From Deltaproteobacteria bacterium (GTDB lineage: Bacteria; Desulfobacterota; Desulfobaccia; Desulfobaccales; 0-14-0-80-60-11), in assembly GCA_003599195.1 (NCBI GenBank), contig QZIZ01000078.1, positions 1 through 34,171 of the forward strand: DNA of 34,171 bases, read 5' to 3'. The notes beneath the pieces were generated by a model, which was not told the origin of the DNA, did no database searches, and saw only the letters and a program-made list of their open reading frames with translations. Positions 1-6,830 of this stretch are shown piece after piece. Each line of letters opens with the position of its first letter. Positions within the stretch are counted from its first letter, which is position 1. Both the position numbers and the translations under genes were made by a program.

Positions 1-48
1 CAAGTCGATTTCGAGTCGACCCCGTTACGGCCTCTTCGGTACCCCTCC
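1..48 (-). tRNA. tRNA-Ser(CGA), 5' portion, cut by window edge
   Basis: Read on the minus strand from 48 downward, the sequence gives a 7-nt acceptor strand GGAGGGG, a D-arm beginning CCG and closing CGG, then a perfect 5-bp anticodon stem (GTCGA with TCGAC, positions 16-20 and 4-8) around the loop CTCGAAA. The anticodon is CGA (positions 13-11), read as serine. The long variable arm, T-arm and acceptor 3' strand lie beyond position 1, so the gene is partial only because the window ends. tadA lies about 85 bp upstream on the same strand, a pairing seen in many bacteria. Confidence 0.85.
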
Positions 49-56
49 TTGAAGAT

Positions 57-87
57 CGTTTTGCGTTTTCCGTTTTTCGTTTTCCGT
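57..87. repeat. 7-bp-period array (GTTTTCC/GTTTTTC type)
   Basis: Degenerate tandem words of about 7 bp (cgttttg, cgttttc, cgttttt, cgttttc) lie between tadA and the tRNA. This is one of about ten such arrays in the window. No inverted partner is visible here; one could lie outside the window. Confidence 0.6.
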
Positions 88-132
88 GGGGGAGTCCCGC
101 TCATAAGGGTAATTGGGCGGCCCCCTTAATGC

Positions 133-585
133 TTATCTCCTGACTTTAAAAAAATCTTGCAGCAGTTCCCGGCATTCGGCTTCCCGGACGCCGCCCGTCA
201 CCTCCAGGCGGTGGTTCAATCTAGGGTCTTCCGGGAGGCGGTAGAGCGAGACGCAGGCGCCCCCTTTGGGGTCGGGAGCGCCGAAGACCAGGCGCCGGAC
301 CCGGGCCTGGATGATGGCCCCCACGCACATGATACAGGGTTCGATGGTAACATAAAGCGTGGTCCCCGGCAACCGGTAATTACCCAGGCGGGCCGCGGCG
401 GAGCGCAACGCCAGGACCTCGGCGTGGGCCGTGGGGTCGTTTAAGGCGATGGGGCTGTTAAAGGCCCGGGCCAGGATCTCCCCCCCCTCCCCTGCCAGCA
501 CCGCGCCCACGGGAACCTCGTCTGCGGCCATGCCCTCCAAGGCCGCGGCCAGGGCTGCGCCCATGAAATGGTGGTCAGTGTCCAT
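133..585 (-). CDS. tadA: tRNA-specific adenosine deaminase TadA
   Basis: Zinc-dependent cytidine-deaminase-fold enzyme that converts the wobble adenosine of tRNA-Arg(ACG) to inosine; cytoplasmic. The 150-aa product has the family length. The zinc-site and catalytic motif H54-A-E56 is followed by P83-C84-x-x-C87 (PCIMC), the second zinc-binding motif. The start at 585 gives the expected short N-terminus before the first helix, although no clear ribosome binding site precedes it. It lies upstream of tRNA-Ser on the same strand. Base editing is a family-level assignment; the motifs are visible directly. A related guanine deaminase is less likely given the DPTAHAE and EPCIMC context. Confidence 0.93.
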   Translation of the reverse strand: MDTDHHFMGAALAAALEGMAADEVPVGAVLAGEGGEILARAFNSPIALNDPTAHAEVLALRSAAARLGNYRLPGTTLYVTIEPCIMCVGAIIQARVRRLVFGAPDPKGGACVSLYRLPEDPRLNHRLEVTGGVREAECRELLQDFFKVRR

Positions 586-596
586 AGCTAATCGAA

Positions 597-1130
597 ACGG
601 GGAAAAGGGAAAAAGGGGAAGAGGCGAAAAGGGAATGAACTTTAATCAGCCGAAGGTTTTGGACTTAATGAGCGCTCACCCTACTCTCTCCCCGCTCTTA
701 TCATTACCCACAAGTTCGGATGAGGGTAGAATACATCAGGTGACGCCATATTCAGACACCCCCCTCACCCTAGCCCTCTCCCCCGGGGGGGAGAGGGGAT
801 TAATATTGGAATATCCATGAGTTATTAGTTTATATGTGCTGCCGGCATTGCCCTCTCCTCTCGTGGGCCGACCATTAACCATAAGGTTGTATCTAATGGA
901 TATGCCAGGCAATTCCCTCTCCCCCCGGAGGGGGGAGAGGGCAGGGTGAGGGGGGCGCGAGGCCCGCAAATACTCTATATCCGTAATTATCCAGCTACCT
1001 GCCCATTTGTGGGCAATGATTAGCCCCCGCTGGGGGGAAGGGAAATGATAGGTATATCCATAAGATAAAAGATTATTTCCAGAGACTCACTCCGTTTTCC
1101 CTTTTCCCCTTTTAACCTTTTCCCCCCTTT
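597..1130. repeat. inverted pair of 7-bp-period arrays enclosing a gene-free 0.5 kb
   Basis: At 597-635 the plus strand carries GGGAAAA-like words in tandem; at 1092-1130 it carries the complementary type (TTTTCCC, TTTTCCCC). The two arms face each other and enclose about 450 bp with no convincing gene. The 586-1138 gap holds these arms and the GC-rich element at 759-955; nothing else was recognised. The left arm starts about 12 bp outside the tadA start codon. Confidence 0.6.
759..955. repeat. GC-rich inverted-repeat element (MITE/REP-like)
   Basis: The ends are inverted copies of each other: a CCCCCTCACCC-type start at about 759 and a GGGTGAGGGGG-type end at about 955. Each end also contains its own G/C hairpin (CCTCTCCCCC facing GGGGGAGAGG). 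The centre is AT-richer and non-coding. This layout resembles a small non-autonomous repeat rather than a terminator. A related but different element is at 15551-15659. Confidence 0.55.
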
Positions 1131-1138
1131 GCCCATCC

Positions 1139-1516
1139 TTAAGTTCTCTGTTGGATAGACTTCAACGCCCGGTTTTCGTATTCCGTCAACAGTTCCAAGG
1201 CCCGTTCCTGCTCCTCCAGGAGGATGCGGCACTTCTCCCGGCGTTCTGTTGGCAGGCCGTTCGCCAGCAGGTTTTGCAGCGATTCCCGTTGGCGCTGATG
1301 TGCCTTCGCCAGCAGGCGCAGCCGCAGAATCAGCAGTTGGGCCAACACCGGATCATCGGTCCATTGGAGATAATTCAGGGCCCCGGGGAAATCGTCCTCC
1401 TCCAGGGCCTCCAGGACCAGATGGCGGTAGTAGCCGGCAGGGAGCCAACCCGCGTCGGCCACCGGCCCGGCCAAGAGACTTCGCCCGGCCCTTACCAAAA
1501 GGCCAAGACCCAGCAT
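1139..1516 (-). CDS. hypothetical helical protein, 125 aa
   Basis: Not recognised. The N-terminus (residues 1-20) is moderately hydrophobic and glycine/alanine-rich; the remainder is predicted helical, leucine- and glutamate/arginine-rich, with a likely coiled coil from about residue 65 to 120. The start at 1516 lies 3 bp after the stop of the 107-aa gene at 1520, so the two are probably co-transcribed. No catalytic motif is visible. Codon use resembles neighbouring genes, so it is likely a real but narrowly distributed gene. Confidence 0.6.
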   Translation of the reverse strand: MLGLGLLVRAGRSLLAGPVADAGWLPAGYYRHLVLEALEEDDFPGALNYLQWTDDPVLAQLLILRLRLLAKAHQRQRESLQNLLANGLPTERREKCRILLEEQERALELLTEYENRALKSIQQRT

Positions 1517-1519
1517 CGC

Positions 1520-1843
1520 TTAAGCCTTCTGGGCCTGGATGCCTGCGTCCACCATGTTTTGCAAAATATCCCGCAGCTCCGGCAGGTCCTCGGTGAGTTC
1601 CTCGATCCGGGCCTTCACCTGGCGGTAGTCGTCATCCCGGCCGTCTTTGGCCCGCTCCAGGGTGTCCCGGAAGGCGTCGGCCAGACGCCGGTCCAGGCGC
1701 CAGAGGCCCGCGGCCGCGCCCGTGAGTTCCAGCAACCCGGTGGTGATATGATGGCCCGTGATCTCCTGGATGGCCACCTCCGCCACCCAGCCGGCCAGGC
1801 CGCCGGCCAGCGCGCCGGTGAGGGAAAGCTCTTTTCTGGTCAT
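1520..1843 (-). CDS. hypothetical small protein with glycine-rich N-terminus, 107 aa
   Basis: Not recognised. Residues 8-48 are rich in Gly/Ala (GALAGGLAGW, GAAAGLW) and could form membrane-associated helices of the glycine-zipper kind; residues 55-107 are charged and helical. A strong ribosome binding site (GGGAGG, about 1848-1853) precedes the ATG at 1843, which supports the start. It is the first gene of a probable pair with the 125-aa gene downstream. Function unknown. Confidence 0.6.
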   Translation of the reverse strand: MTRKELSLTGALAGGLAGWVAEVAIQEITGHHITTGLLELTGAAAGLWRLDRRLADAFRDTLERAKDGRDDDYRQVKARIEELTEDLPELRDILQNMVDAGIQAQKA

Positions 1844-1860
1844 AGGTCCTCCCTAGTTAT

Positions 1861-1941
1861 TCACCGCAGAGGCGCAGAGGACGCAGAAAATTTTTAGATA
1901 TTTTCTCTGCGTTCCTCTGCGCTCTCTGCGTCTCTGCGGTT
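1861..1941. repeat. CTCTGCG-type palindromic repeat, copy 1
   Basis: A left arm of CACCGCAGAGGCGCAGAGG type and a right arm of the complementary type (CTCTGCGCTCTCTGCG and TCTCTGCGG) flank a short AT spacer near 1890-1900, giving a long imperfect hairpin. The same arms recur at 25843-25968 and 30583-30710. The last bases of the repeat supply part of the stop codon of the 78-aa gene (1940-1942). Confidence 0.75.
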
Positions 1942-2176
1942 AAGTCTTTTCCTTCCCCAACCTCTCCGCCAGGCGCTCGGTTTCCGAGAGCATGCGGCCG
2001 ATGTGGCGGTCTTTTTCCGCCAGGCGGCGTTTCAGGGTGCGGTTTTCGGATTTCAGCCGGGACGTCTCGGATTTGCCCAGCCAGCCCCGCACCTTGATGG
2101 CCAACAGGGTCAGGCCCGCGCCCAGGGCTACGCCCAGGGTTAATCCCAGGAAGAAATCCAGTGGCCTAATCTCCAT
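1940..2176 (-). CDS. small single-span membrane protein with coiled coil, 78 aa
   Basis: Not recognised. Residues about 7-30 form one hydrophobic, glycine-rich transmembrane segment; residues about 36-76 are charged with heptad-like leucines and form a probable coiled coil facing the cytoplasm. The layout resembles small membrane-anchored scaffold proteins, but no family is claimed. The start is at 2176 with no clear ribosome binding site; a 7-bp-period array begins about 8 bp upstream. The stop codon overlaps the end of the repeat at 1861-1941. Confidence 0.55.
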   Translation of the reverse strand: MEIRPLDFFLGLTLGVALGAGLTLLAIKVRGWLGKSETSRLKSENRTLKRRLAEKDRHIGRMLSETERLAERLGKEKT

Positions 2177-2183
2177 TTTTAAG

Positions 2184-2710
2184 ACGGTTTTCGGTTTCCT
2201 GTTTTCGGTTTTCGGTAAAAGACTTTTCCGGTTAATTCCTTTGAAATATTAGCATTTGCCTGGGCTGTTGTCAATTTCACTCGCTTTTTCGAAAGGTCCT
2301 TGTCAAGGGGGTCTTCTCGTGCCACAATAAGCCGCTTGAAGAGTTCCGGGTTCCAGGTTCCTGGTTCCAAGTTTAGACTCTGTGAAAGCCCCGCTTTTGT
2401 CATTCTGAACGGAGCGAAGCGGAGTGAAGAATCTGGTTTTAGCGAATGGACATCCAATCTGCTTGTAATGATCGGCACCGCCGGATAACCCTTACCGCCA
2501 AAAACGAGATTCTTCGGTCGCTTCGCTTCCTCAGAATGACAAGTGGGAGACTTTCGCAGAGGTTCCAAGTTAAAGGAATGCCAGTAGGCCAGCCCCATAC
2601 GGAACCGGCATAAATCAAAAAATTAATCACCAAGGAAATAAGTTTTTATAGATAAACTCCATCCGCAATCTTATCTTTTTACGAAACCGAAAACCGAAAA
2701 CCGAAGACCG
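2184..2710. repeat. inverted pair of 7-bp-period arrays (GGTTTTC / GAAAACC) enclosing a MITE-like element
   Basis: The left array at 2184-2218 carries GGTTTTC-type words; the right array at 2682-2710 carries the complementary GAAAACC type. They enclose the 2365-2571 element. The right array ends at the ribosome binding site of the AICAR transformylase gene. The gap 2177-2721 holds these repeats and no convincing gene. Confidence 0.65.
2365..2571 (+). repeat. MITE-like structured repeat, copy 1
   Basis: The core has inverted ends: CATTCTGAACGGAGCGAAG at 2401-2419 and CTTCGCTTCCTCAGAATG at 2521-2538. Imperfect outer inverted segments (CTGTGAAAGC near 2380 and CTTTCGCAGAG near 2551) extend the pairing. 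A second copy lies in opposite orientation at 32961-33168 and matches in both ends and also in the centre (TGATCGGCACCGCC, about 2469-2482). No transposase gene is present, so any movement would be non-autonomous. Confidence 0.75.
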
Positions 2711-2721
2711 GAGGCTAAGTT

Positions 2722-4011
2722 ATGAGCGACATCAAGGCCATGTACCGCACGGTGATGGCGGACCATTTTCCCCCGGAAATGACCATCACTTTTGGCGACC
2801 AGAAACTCGTCTACCGCAAACGCACCTGGAAGCTGCCCGACTCCAAGGGCGAAGTCATCGAGATGGGGCTCAGGTACGGGGAAAACCCCGGCCAGGAAGC
2901 GGCCCTCTACGAGTTGGCGGGCGGCAACCTCACCCTGGGGGCCTGCCATTTCCTGGAGCCGGGCTATGCCCTCACCAGCGCCATTGACGAGGCGGCCATG
3001 GTCCAGGCCGGCAAGCACCCGGGCAAGACCAACCTCACGGACGTGGACAACGGCCTGAATATTATAAAATTTCTCCAGAAAAAGCCGGCGGCCGTAATTC
3101 TGAAGCACAACAACCCCTGCGGCGCGGCCTGGGCCGAAAGTCTGGCCGCGGCCTACGACAAGGCCAACATGGCGGACCGCATCGCCGCGTTCGGCGGGGC
3201 TGCGGTCTTCAACCGGCCTCTGGACAAAACCACCGCAGAACTGGTGTCTCAAAACTACCTGGAGGTGGTGGCCGCGCCGGATTTCGAGGCCGGGACTTTG
3301 GATATTTTAAAGAAGGCCAAGGACCTGCGCATCATCCGCATCGCCCGCTTCGACCGGCTGCAGCACCTGGTGCACAACCGCTTCGTGGAATTCAAAAGCC
3401 TCTGCGACGGCGGCCTGATTGTGCAGCAGTCGCCGCTGAACACTATATTGAAAAAAGAAGATTTCAAGCCTGCGGTGGCCGCGCACCAGGGCAAGGAATA
3501 CCGCTGCCGCCGGGAACCCAGCGACCGGGAATATGAAGACCTGCTCTTCGGCTGGTGGGTGGAGCAGGGGGTGACGTCGAATTCCGTGCTCTACGTCAAG
3601 GACGGGGCCACCGTGGGCATCGGTACCGGCGAGCAGGACCGGGTGGGAGTGGCGGAGATCGCCATTTTCAAGGCCTATACCAAGTACGCGGACGCACTCT
3701 GCTTTAAGCGCTTCGGCATGCCTTACAAAAACCTGGAACTGGAGATTCTCCAGGCCAAGCGGGACGCGTCGGACAAGGTGGAAATCGACATCGCCGCCCG
3801 GGAGGCCAAAGGCGGGTTGATCGGCTCGGTGATGATCTCCGACGCATTTTTTCCGTTCCGGGACGGGGTGGACGTGGGCATCCGGGAAGGCGTCAGCGCC
3901 ATCGCCCATGCGGGGGGGTCAGTCAGGGATTACGAAGTCATCGAGGCCTGCAACGAGGCGGAGCCGGCGGTGGCGATGGTGTTTACGGGACAAAGGGCGT
4001 TTAAGCATTAA
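2722..4011 (+). CDS. stand-alone AICAR transformylase (PurH C-terminal domain type)
   Basis: Transfers a formyl group from 10-formyl-THF to AICAR, the penultimate step of IMP synthesis; cytoplasmic. The 429-aa product carries the AICARFT domain only: RYGENPGQ at residues 51-58 and the catalytic K128-H129-N-N-P-C-G motif. The N-terminal IMP-cyclohydrolase (MGS-like) domain of ordinary bifunctional PurH (about 520 aa) is absent and replaced by about 45 unrelated residues. The cyclohydrolase step must therefore be encoded elsewhere. GGAGG at about 2710-2714 supports the ATG at 2722. It stands alone, convergent with the PHP phosphatase gene. The symbol purH is withheld because the gene lacks half of that enzyme. 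Confidence 0.88.
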   Translation: MSDIKAMYRTVMADHFPPEMTITFGDQKLVYRKRTWKLPDSKGEVIEMGLRYGENPGQEAALYELAGGNLTLGACHFLEPGYALTSAIDEAAMVQAGKHPGKTNLTDVDNGLNIIKFLQKKPAAVILKHNNPCGAAWAESLAAAYDKANMADRIAAFGGAAVFNRPLDKTTAELVSQNYLEVVAAPDFEAGTLDILKKAKDLRIIRIARFDRLQHLVHNRFVEFKSLCDGGLIVQQSPLNTILKKEDFKPAVAAHQGKEYRCRREPSDREYEDLLFGWWVEQGVTSNSVLYVKDGATVGIGTGEQDRVGVAEIAIFKAYTKYADALCFKRFGMPYKNLELEILQAKRDASDKVEIDIAAREAKGGLIGSVMISDAFFPFRDGVDVGIREGVSAIAHAGGSVRDYEVIEACNEAEPAVAMVFTGQRAFKH

Positions 4012-4036
4012 GGTTTTGAGGCAATGGCTGAGGTAT

Positions 4037-4097
4037 AGTGATCAGTAATCAGTGATCAGTAATCAGTAAAAAAACTGATCACTGATTACTGATCACT
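4037..4097. repeat. 24-bp perfect inverted repeat made of 7-bp words (GATCAGT/AATCAGT)
   Basis: Positions 4037-4060 and 4074-4097 are perfect reverse complements built from alternating GATCAGT and AATCAGT heptamers, with a 13-nt A-rich loop. The repeat lies between the ends of two convergent genes and supplies the last three codons and the stop of the PHP gene (4093-4095). No T-run follows on either strand, so it is not a classical intrinsic terminator, although the hairpin could still stall transcription or protect 3' ends. Confidence 0.8.
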
Positions 4098-4959
4098 GAT
4101 TACTTCCAAACTCCTTCTCCCGCCAGGCTTTCAACCCCACCACTAGATCGTAAGTCAATCGATCCCGGGAGCGGATGTTGCCCAGGGTGACTTCCGGTTT
4201 GTTGGCGCCGTGGAAGTCGGAGCCGCCGGTGACCAGCAGGCCCAGCTCTTTCGCCAGCCGCAGGTAAAGAGCCTCCTGCTCCGGGGAGTGGTCCGAGTAA
4301 AAGACCTCCACCCCGGCCAGGCCGTGGGCCTGGAGGTCCAGGAGCCGGTCGCGCAAGGCCCCGGCGGAGCCCAGGGCCAGGGTGAAAGGATGGGCCAGCA
4401 CCGGCACGCCCTTAGCGTCCCGGATCATTCCCAAGGCATCGTGGAGGGGGAAGCGGTATTTTTGGACGTAGGCCTTGCCGCTATTTTTTAAATAAATATC
4501 GAATGCTTGCTGGAGATCGCGGACATAACCGCTCTCCAGCAGGGCCCGGGCGATGTGGGGGCGGCCCACCTGGCCGCCGCCGGAGATGCGCTCCACCTGC
4601 TCCATGGTGATGGGGATGCCGAGAGCATTCAGCTTGGCGATGATCTTGGGGTTCCGGTCCTTGCGGGCCTGCTTGAGCACGCCCAGGCGCTCCTCCAGTT
4701 CGCCGCTGTGGAAGTCCAGGAAATAGCCGAGGATGTGCATGGTGTCCCCGGCGTGGCGGGTGCTGATCTCCACCCCGGGGATGACTTCCACGCCCAACTG
4801 CTCCCCGGCAGCCATGGCCTCAGCCAAGCCGTCGGTGGTATCGTGGTCGGTCAAAGCCAGGGCCTTGAGGCCCGCTTCCTTGGCAATGCGCACCACTTCT
4901 GAGGGGCGGAAGGAGCCGTCGGACGCGGTGGAGTGGGTGTGGAGGTCGATGCGGTTCAT
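4093..4959 (-). CDS. PHP-domain phosphoesterase, RNase AM / 3',5'-nucleoside bisphosphate phosphatase type
   Basis: Metal-dependent phosphatase of the PHP family, close to the TrpH/YciV group that hydrolyses nucleoside 3',5'-bisphosphates and trims 5' ends of RNA. Metal ligands visible in order: H7-x-H9, D14, TDHD at 38-41, E64, H75, H190 (LAHP), and the closing GSDFHG with D248 and H250. Length (288 aa) and motif spacing fit the family. The C-terminal residues S-N-Q and the stop are encoded by the adjoining heptamer array, so the tail may have been remodelled by repeat insertion. Substrate is inferred from the family only. Confidence 0.85.
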   Translation of the reverse strand: MNRIDLHTHSTASDGSFRPSEVVRIAKEAGLKALALTDHDTTDGLAEAMAAGEQLGVEVIPGVEISTRHAGDTMHILGYFLDFHSGELEERLGVLKQARKDRNPKIIAKLNALGIPITMEQVERISGGGQVGRPHIARALLESGYVRDLQQAFDIYLKNSGKAYVQKYRFPLHDALGMIRDAKGVPVLAHPFTLALGSAGALRDRLLDLQAHGLAGVEVFYSDHSPEQEALYLRLAKELGLLVTGGSDFHGANKPEVTLGNIRSRDRLTYDLVVGLKAWREKEFGSNQ

Positions 4960-4962
4960 TTC

Positions 4963-5400
4963 CTACCCATTTATAAGTTTCAGTATCACAAAAATTATTG
5001 CAGATGAAATCACAACAATTGAAAAAAAGACAGGATAATCGTTGCCAGAAGTTTCTTTTCTTTTGTCTTCATTAAGCAATATTCTGATAATATGATAATG
5101 ATTTCTTATGGTTTCAATATATTTTCTATTTTTATTAAGATCATCATCTATCTTATTAATTAAATGAAGAGAAGCAATTGAAATTAGCGAATAAATAATT
5201 ATTAACAATAGTATAAAGCAATTATATTTTATTTCCCTTACAAGAAAGTATATTCCATAATTAATTAATACAGTATAATACACAACCTTCAATTGTTTAT
5301 CTTTTGCAAATTTAATATCCTTTAACAAATTATCATATAAAAGTTTAGCCCATTCAGATTTATCTTTTTCGCTATTATAAATATCATTCATTTTAATCAT
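4963..5400 (-). CDS. AT-rich island: three-helix membrane protein, 145 aa
   Basis: Not recognised. An N-terminal charged helical part (1-38, rich in Lys/Glu/Trp) is followed by two close hydrophobic segments (about 41-56 and 61-80), a charged stretch (81-120) and a third hydrophobic segment (about 123-142). Composition is strikingly AT-rich, with Ile/Asn/Lys codons ending in A or T, unlike the GC-rich genes on either side, so recent acquisition is likely. ATG codons at 5400 and 5391 are both possible and neither has a clear ribosome binding site. The gene ends 3 bp from the start codon of the PHP gene. The two-helix hairpin recalls SLATT-like effector membrane proteins, but this is not claimed. 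Confidence 0.6.
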   Translation of the reverse strand: MIKMNDIYNSEKDKSEWAKLLYDNLLKDIKFAKDKQLKVVYYTVLINYGIYFLVREIKYNCFILLLIIIYSLISIASLHLINKIDDDLNKNRKYIETIRNHYHIIRILLNEDKRKETSGNDYPVFFSIVVISSAIIFVILKLING

Positions 5401-5511
5401 ATCAATATAGTTTTGAATATTTAATTTACTTATGCAACATAATTACGGGAACGAGTGTGTATTTATTATTTTATTAATATTAAGATTATCCAAAAAATGA
5501 TTTTTATAATA

Positions 5512-6090
5512 TTATTTGTAAATACGATTTAAAATGTCGTTGGCTAATTTTTTATCTAACTCATTAATCAATTTATATTCCCCGTAAGTCTCTTCTCTTT
5601 TTCCTAGCGATAAGTAAGTAAGAGCTAAATAATAATGTGCCTTCACAATGCTTGGATCTATTGAGATCGCTTTTATAAATTCTTTTTCGGCATCCTCATG
5701 ACGATTTATTTGGTGATAGGCAAAACCAATCCCAAAGTGTGTCGCCGAAAGCGGAATAGGCGAGATATTAATTGCCGATTTGTAGGCATTAATTGCATCA
5801 TTCCATTTAAAATGATCACTATACAAAATTCCTAAATTTATATGGGCCATGGGGTCATTAGGATTATCTTGAATTATCTGTTTTAACTTATATAACTTGT
5901 TATTAAAATTATGCCTTTTCTTTAAATAAAAAACTAGCGAACCCAAAAATATTATAGATATTAATATTAGTATTGACAAATTAATTATTTCTATTTGCTT
6001 TTCTTTTGTCCATTTACTTATCAGAGGATAGGCTAACCATCCTTTAGAAGTCAAATATTCCAACATTTCAGCAATAGCTTTTCTAATCAT
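5512..6090 (-). CDS. AT-rich island: membrane-anchored TPR protein, 192 aa
   Basis: One transmembrane segment at about 34-56 (Ile/Leu-rich) is followed by a soluble part from about 65 to the end containing tandem tetratricopeptide repeats: NPNDPMAHINLGILYSD, the ISPIPLSATHFGIGFAYHQ unit and the DPSIVKAHYYLALTYLSLG unit each show the Trp/Leu-Gly-Tyr-Ala spacing of TPR helices. TPRs mediate protein-protein contacts; the partner is unknown. AAAGGA at about 6100-6105 supports the ATG at 6090. Base composition matches the neighbouring 145-aa gene and differs from the rest of the window. The 110-bp gap 5401-5511 is AT-rich, with no feature recognised. Confidence 0.7.
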   Translation of the reverse strand: MIRKAIAEMLEYLTSKGWLAYPLISKWTKEKQIEIINLSILILISIIFLGSLVFYLKKRHNFNNKLYKLKQIIQDNPNDPMAHINLGILYSDHFKWNDAINAYKSAINISPIPLSATHFGIGFAYHQINRHEDAEKEFIKAISIDPSIVKAHYYLALTYLSLGKREETYGEYKLINELDKKLANDILNRIYK

Positions 6091-6137
6091 AACTTATATA
6101 TCCTTTACTCTCAGAGCTATGATTGAAAACTATAAAT

Positions 6138-6665
6138 TCAGCATTTAAAAGCCTGCACGCAGCCGGACCAGAAGAAGAGGACTTTGTCCGAGACCGGGGC
6201 CATTAATTTCAGCTTTTCTTCCTTGGCAATGGGTTCGATGAAGAGGTTATCCAGTAAATAGCTCACCATGTTCGGGCATGACATGGCCATGGGGTCAGAG
6301 ATGTCCTCTTTGAATTTGGCGCCGTATTCGTGGAAGCGGCCCCGGCTGAGGTCGTGGAACTTGGCGGCCGCGGCCTCGGTCTCCGCGGCGTCCGTCAGAT
6401 TATGGTCCTGGATGATGATCTTGTTGATCAGGTGGTCCTGCATATCGTCGTAAAAGCGGTGGATTATTTCTATGGCCCGCTCCTTGTCGGGCCGGGCCAG
6501 GGAATAGGTGTCGGCGATGATGAACATGGCGAAGGCCAGGGCCTCGACGATGTCGATGGGGGTGTCGCCGAAGCCTTGGTCCGCCAGGACCCGGCTGAGA
6601 TCGCTGGCCATGCCGAAGGCGAGGGATTTCATTTTGTCGCGGTCGGCTTTGTTGTTCTCTGACAT
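6138..6665 (-). CDS. hypothetical protein, 175 aa
   Basis: Not recognised. A soluble, mostly helical protein with conserved-looking stretches PIDIVEALAFAMFIIADTYSL (residues about 36-56) and a C-terminal cysteine pair (GCVQAFKC). I start it at the ATG at 6665 (MSENNK...), because 13 further in-frame upstream codons are encoded by the heptamer array at 6691-6724. GC-rich codon use shows that it does not belong to the adjacent AT-rich island. It could be co-transcribed with the TPR gene downstream (48 bp gap), though composition differs sharply. Confidence 0.65.
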   Translation of the reverse strand: MSENNKADRDKMKSLAFGMASDLSRVLADQGFGDTPIDIVEALAFAMFIIADTYSLARPDKERAIEIIHRFYDDMQDHLINKIIIQDHNLTDAAETEAAAAKFHDLSRGRFHEYGAKFKEDISDPMAMSCPNMVSYLLDNLFIEPIAKEEKLKLMAPVSDKVLFFWSGCVQAFKC

Positions 6666-6690
6666 TAACTTGAATCTCTTTATGCTGTTT

Positions 6691-6825
6691 AGTTCAAAGT
6701 TCAAGGTTCAAAGTTCAAAGTTAAGAGCTTACGTCTCCACCATTGGAACATGAGTATTCATCCGTAACCTATGAAAAGTTCTATGTGTTTTCCTACTTTG
6801 AACCTTGAACTTTGAACCTTGAACT
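6691..6825. repeat. inverted pair of 7-bp-period arrays (GTTCAAA/GTTCAAG)
   Basis: 6691-6722 holds alternating GTTCAAA and GTTCAAG words; 6795-6825 holds the complementary TTTGAAC/CTTGAAC words. At least 21 bp pair perfectly in one register. The pair encloses about 70 bp between the 175-aa gene and the end of pdxJ, and the right array stops 5 bp short of the pdxJ stop codon. Confidence 0.75.
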
Positions 6826-6830
6826 CAGAC

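Noticed and set aside
2300-2598. Short open frames in the gap before the AICAR transformylase gene
   Set aside because: They are read from the MITE-like repeat and heptamer words, with no homology and no ribosome binding site.
4037-4097. Bidirectional intrinsic terminator between convergent genes
   Set aside because: The stem is strong, but no T-run follows it on either strand, and the same words occur at 7584-7659 between co-directional genes, so it is better explained as a dispersed repeat.
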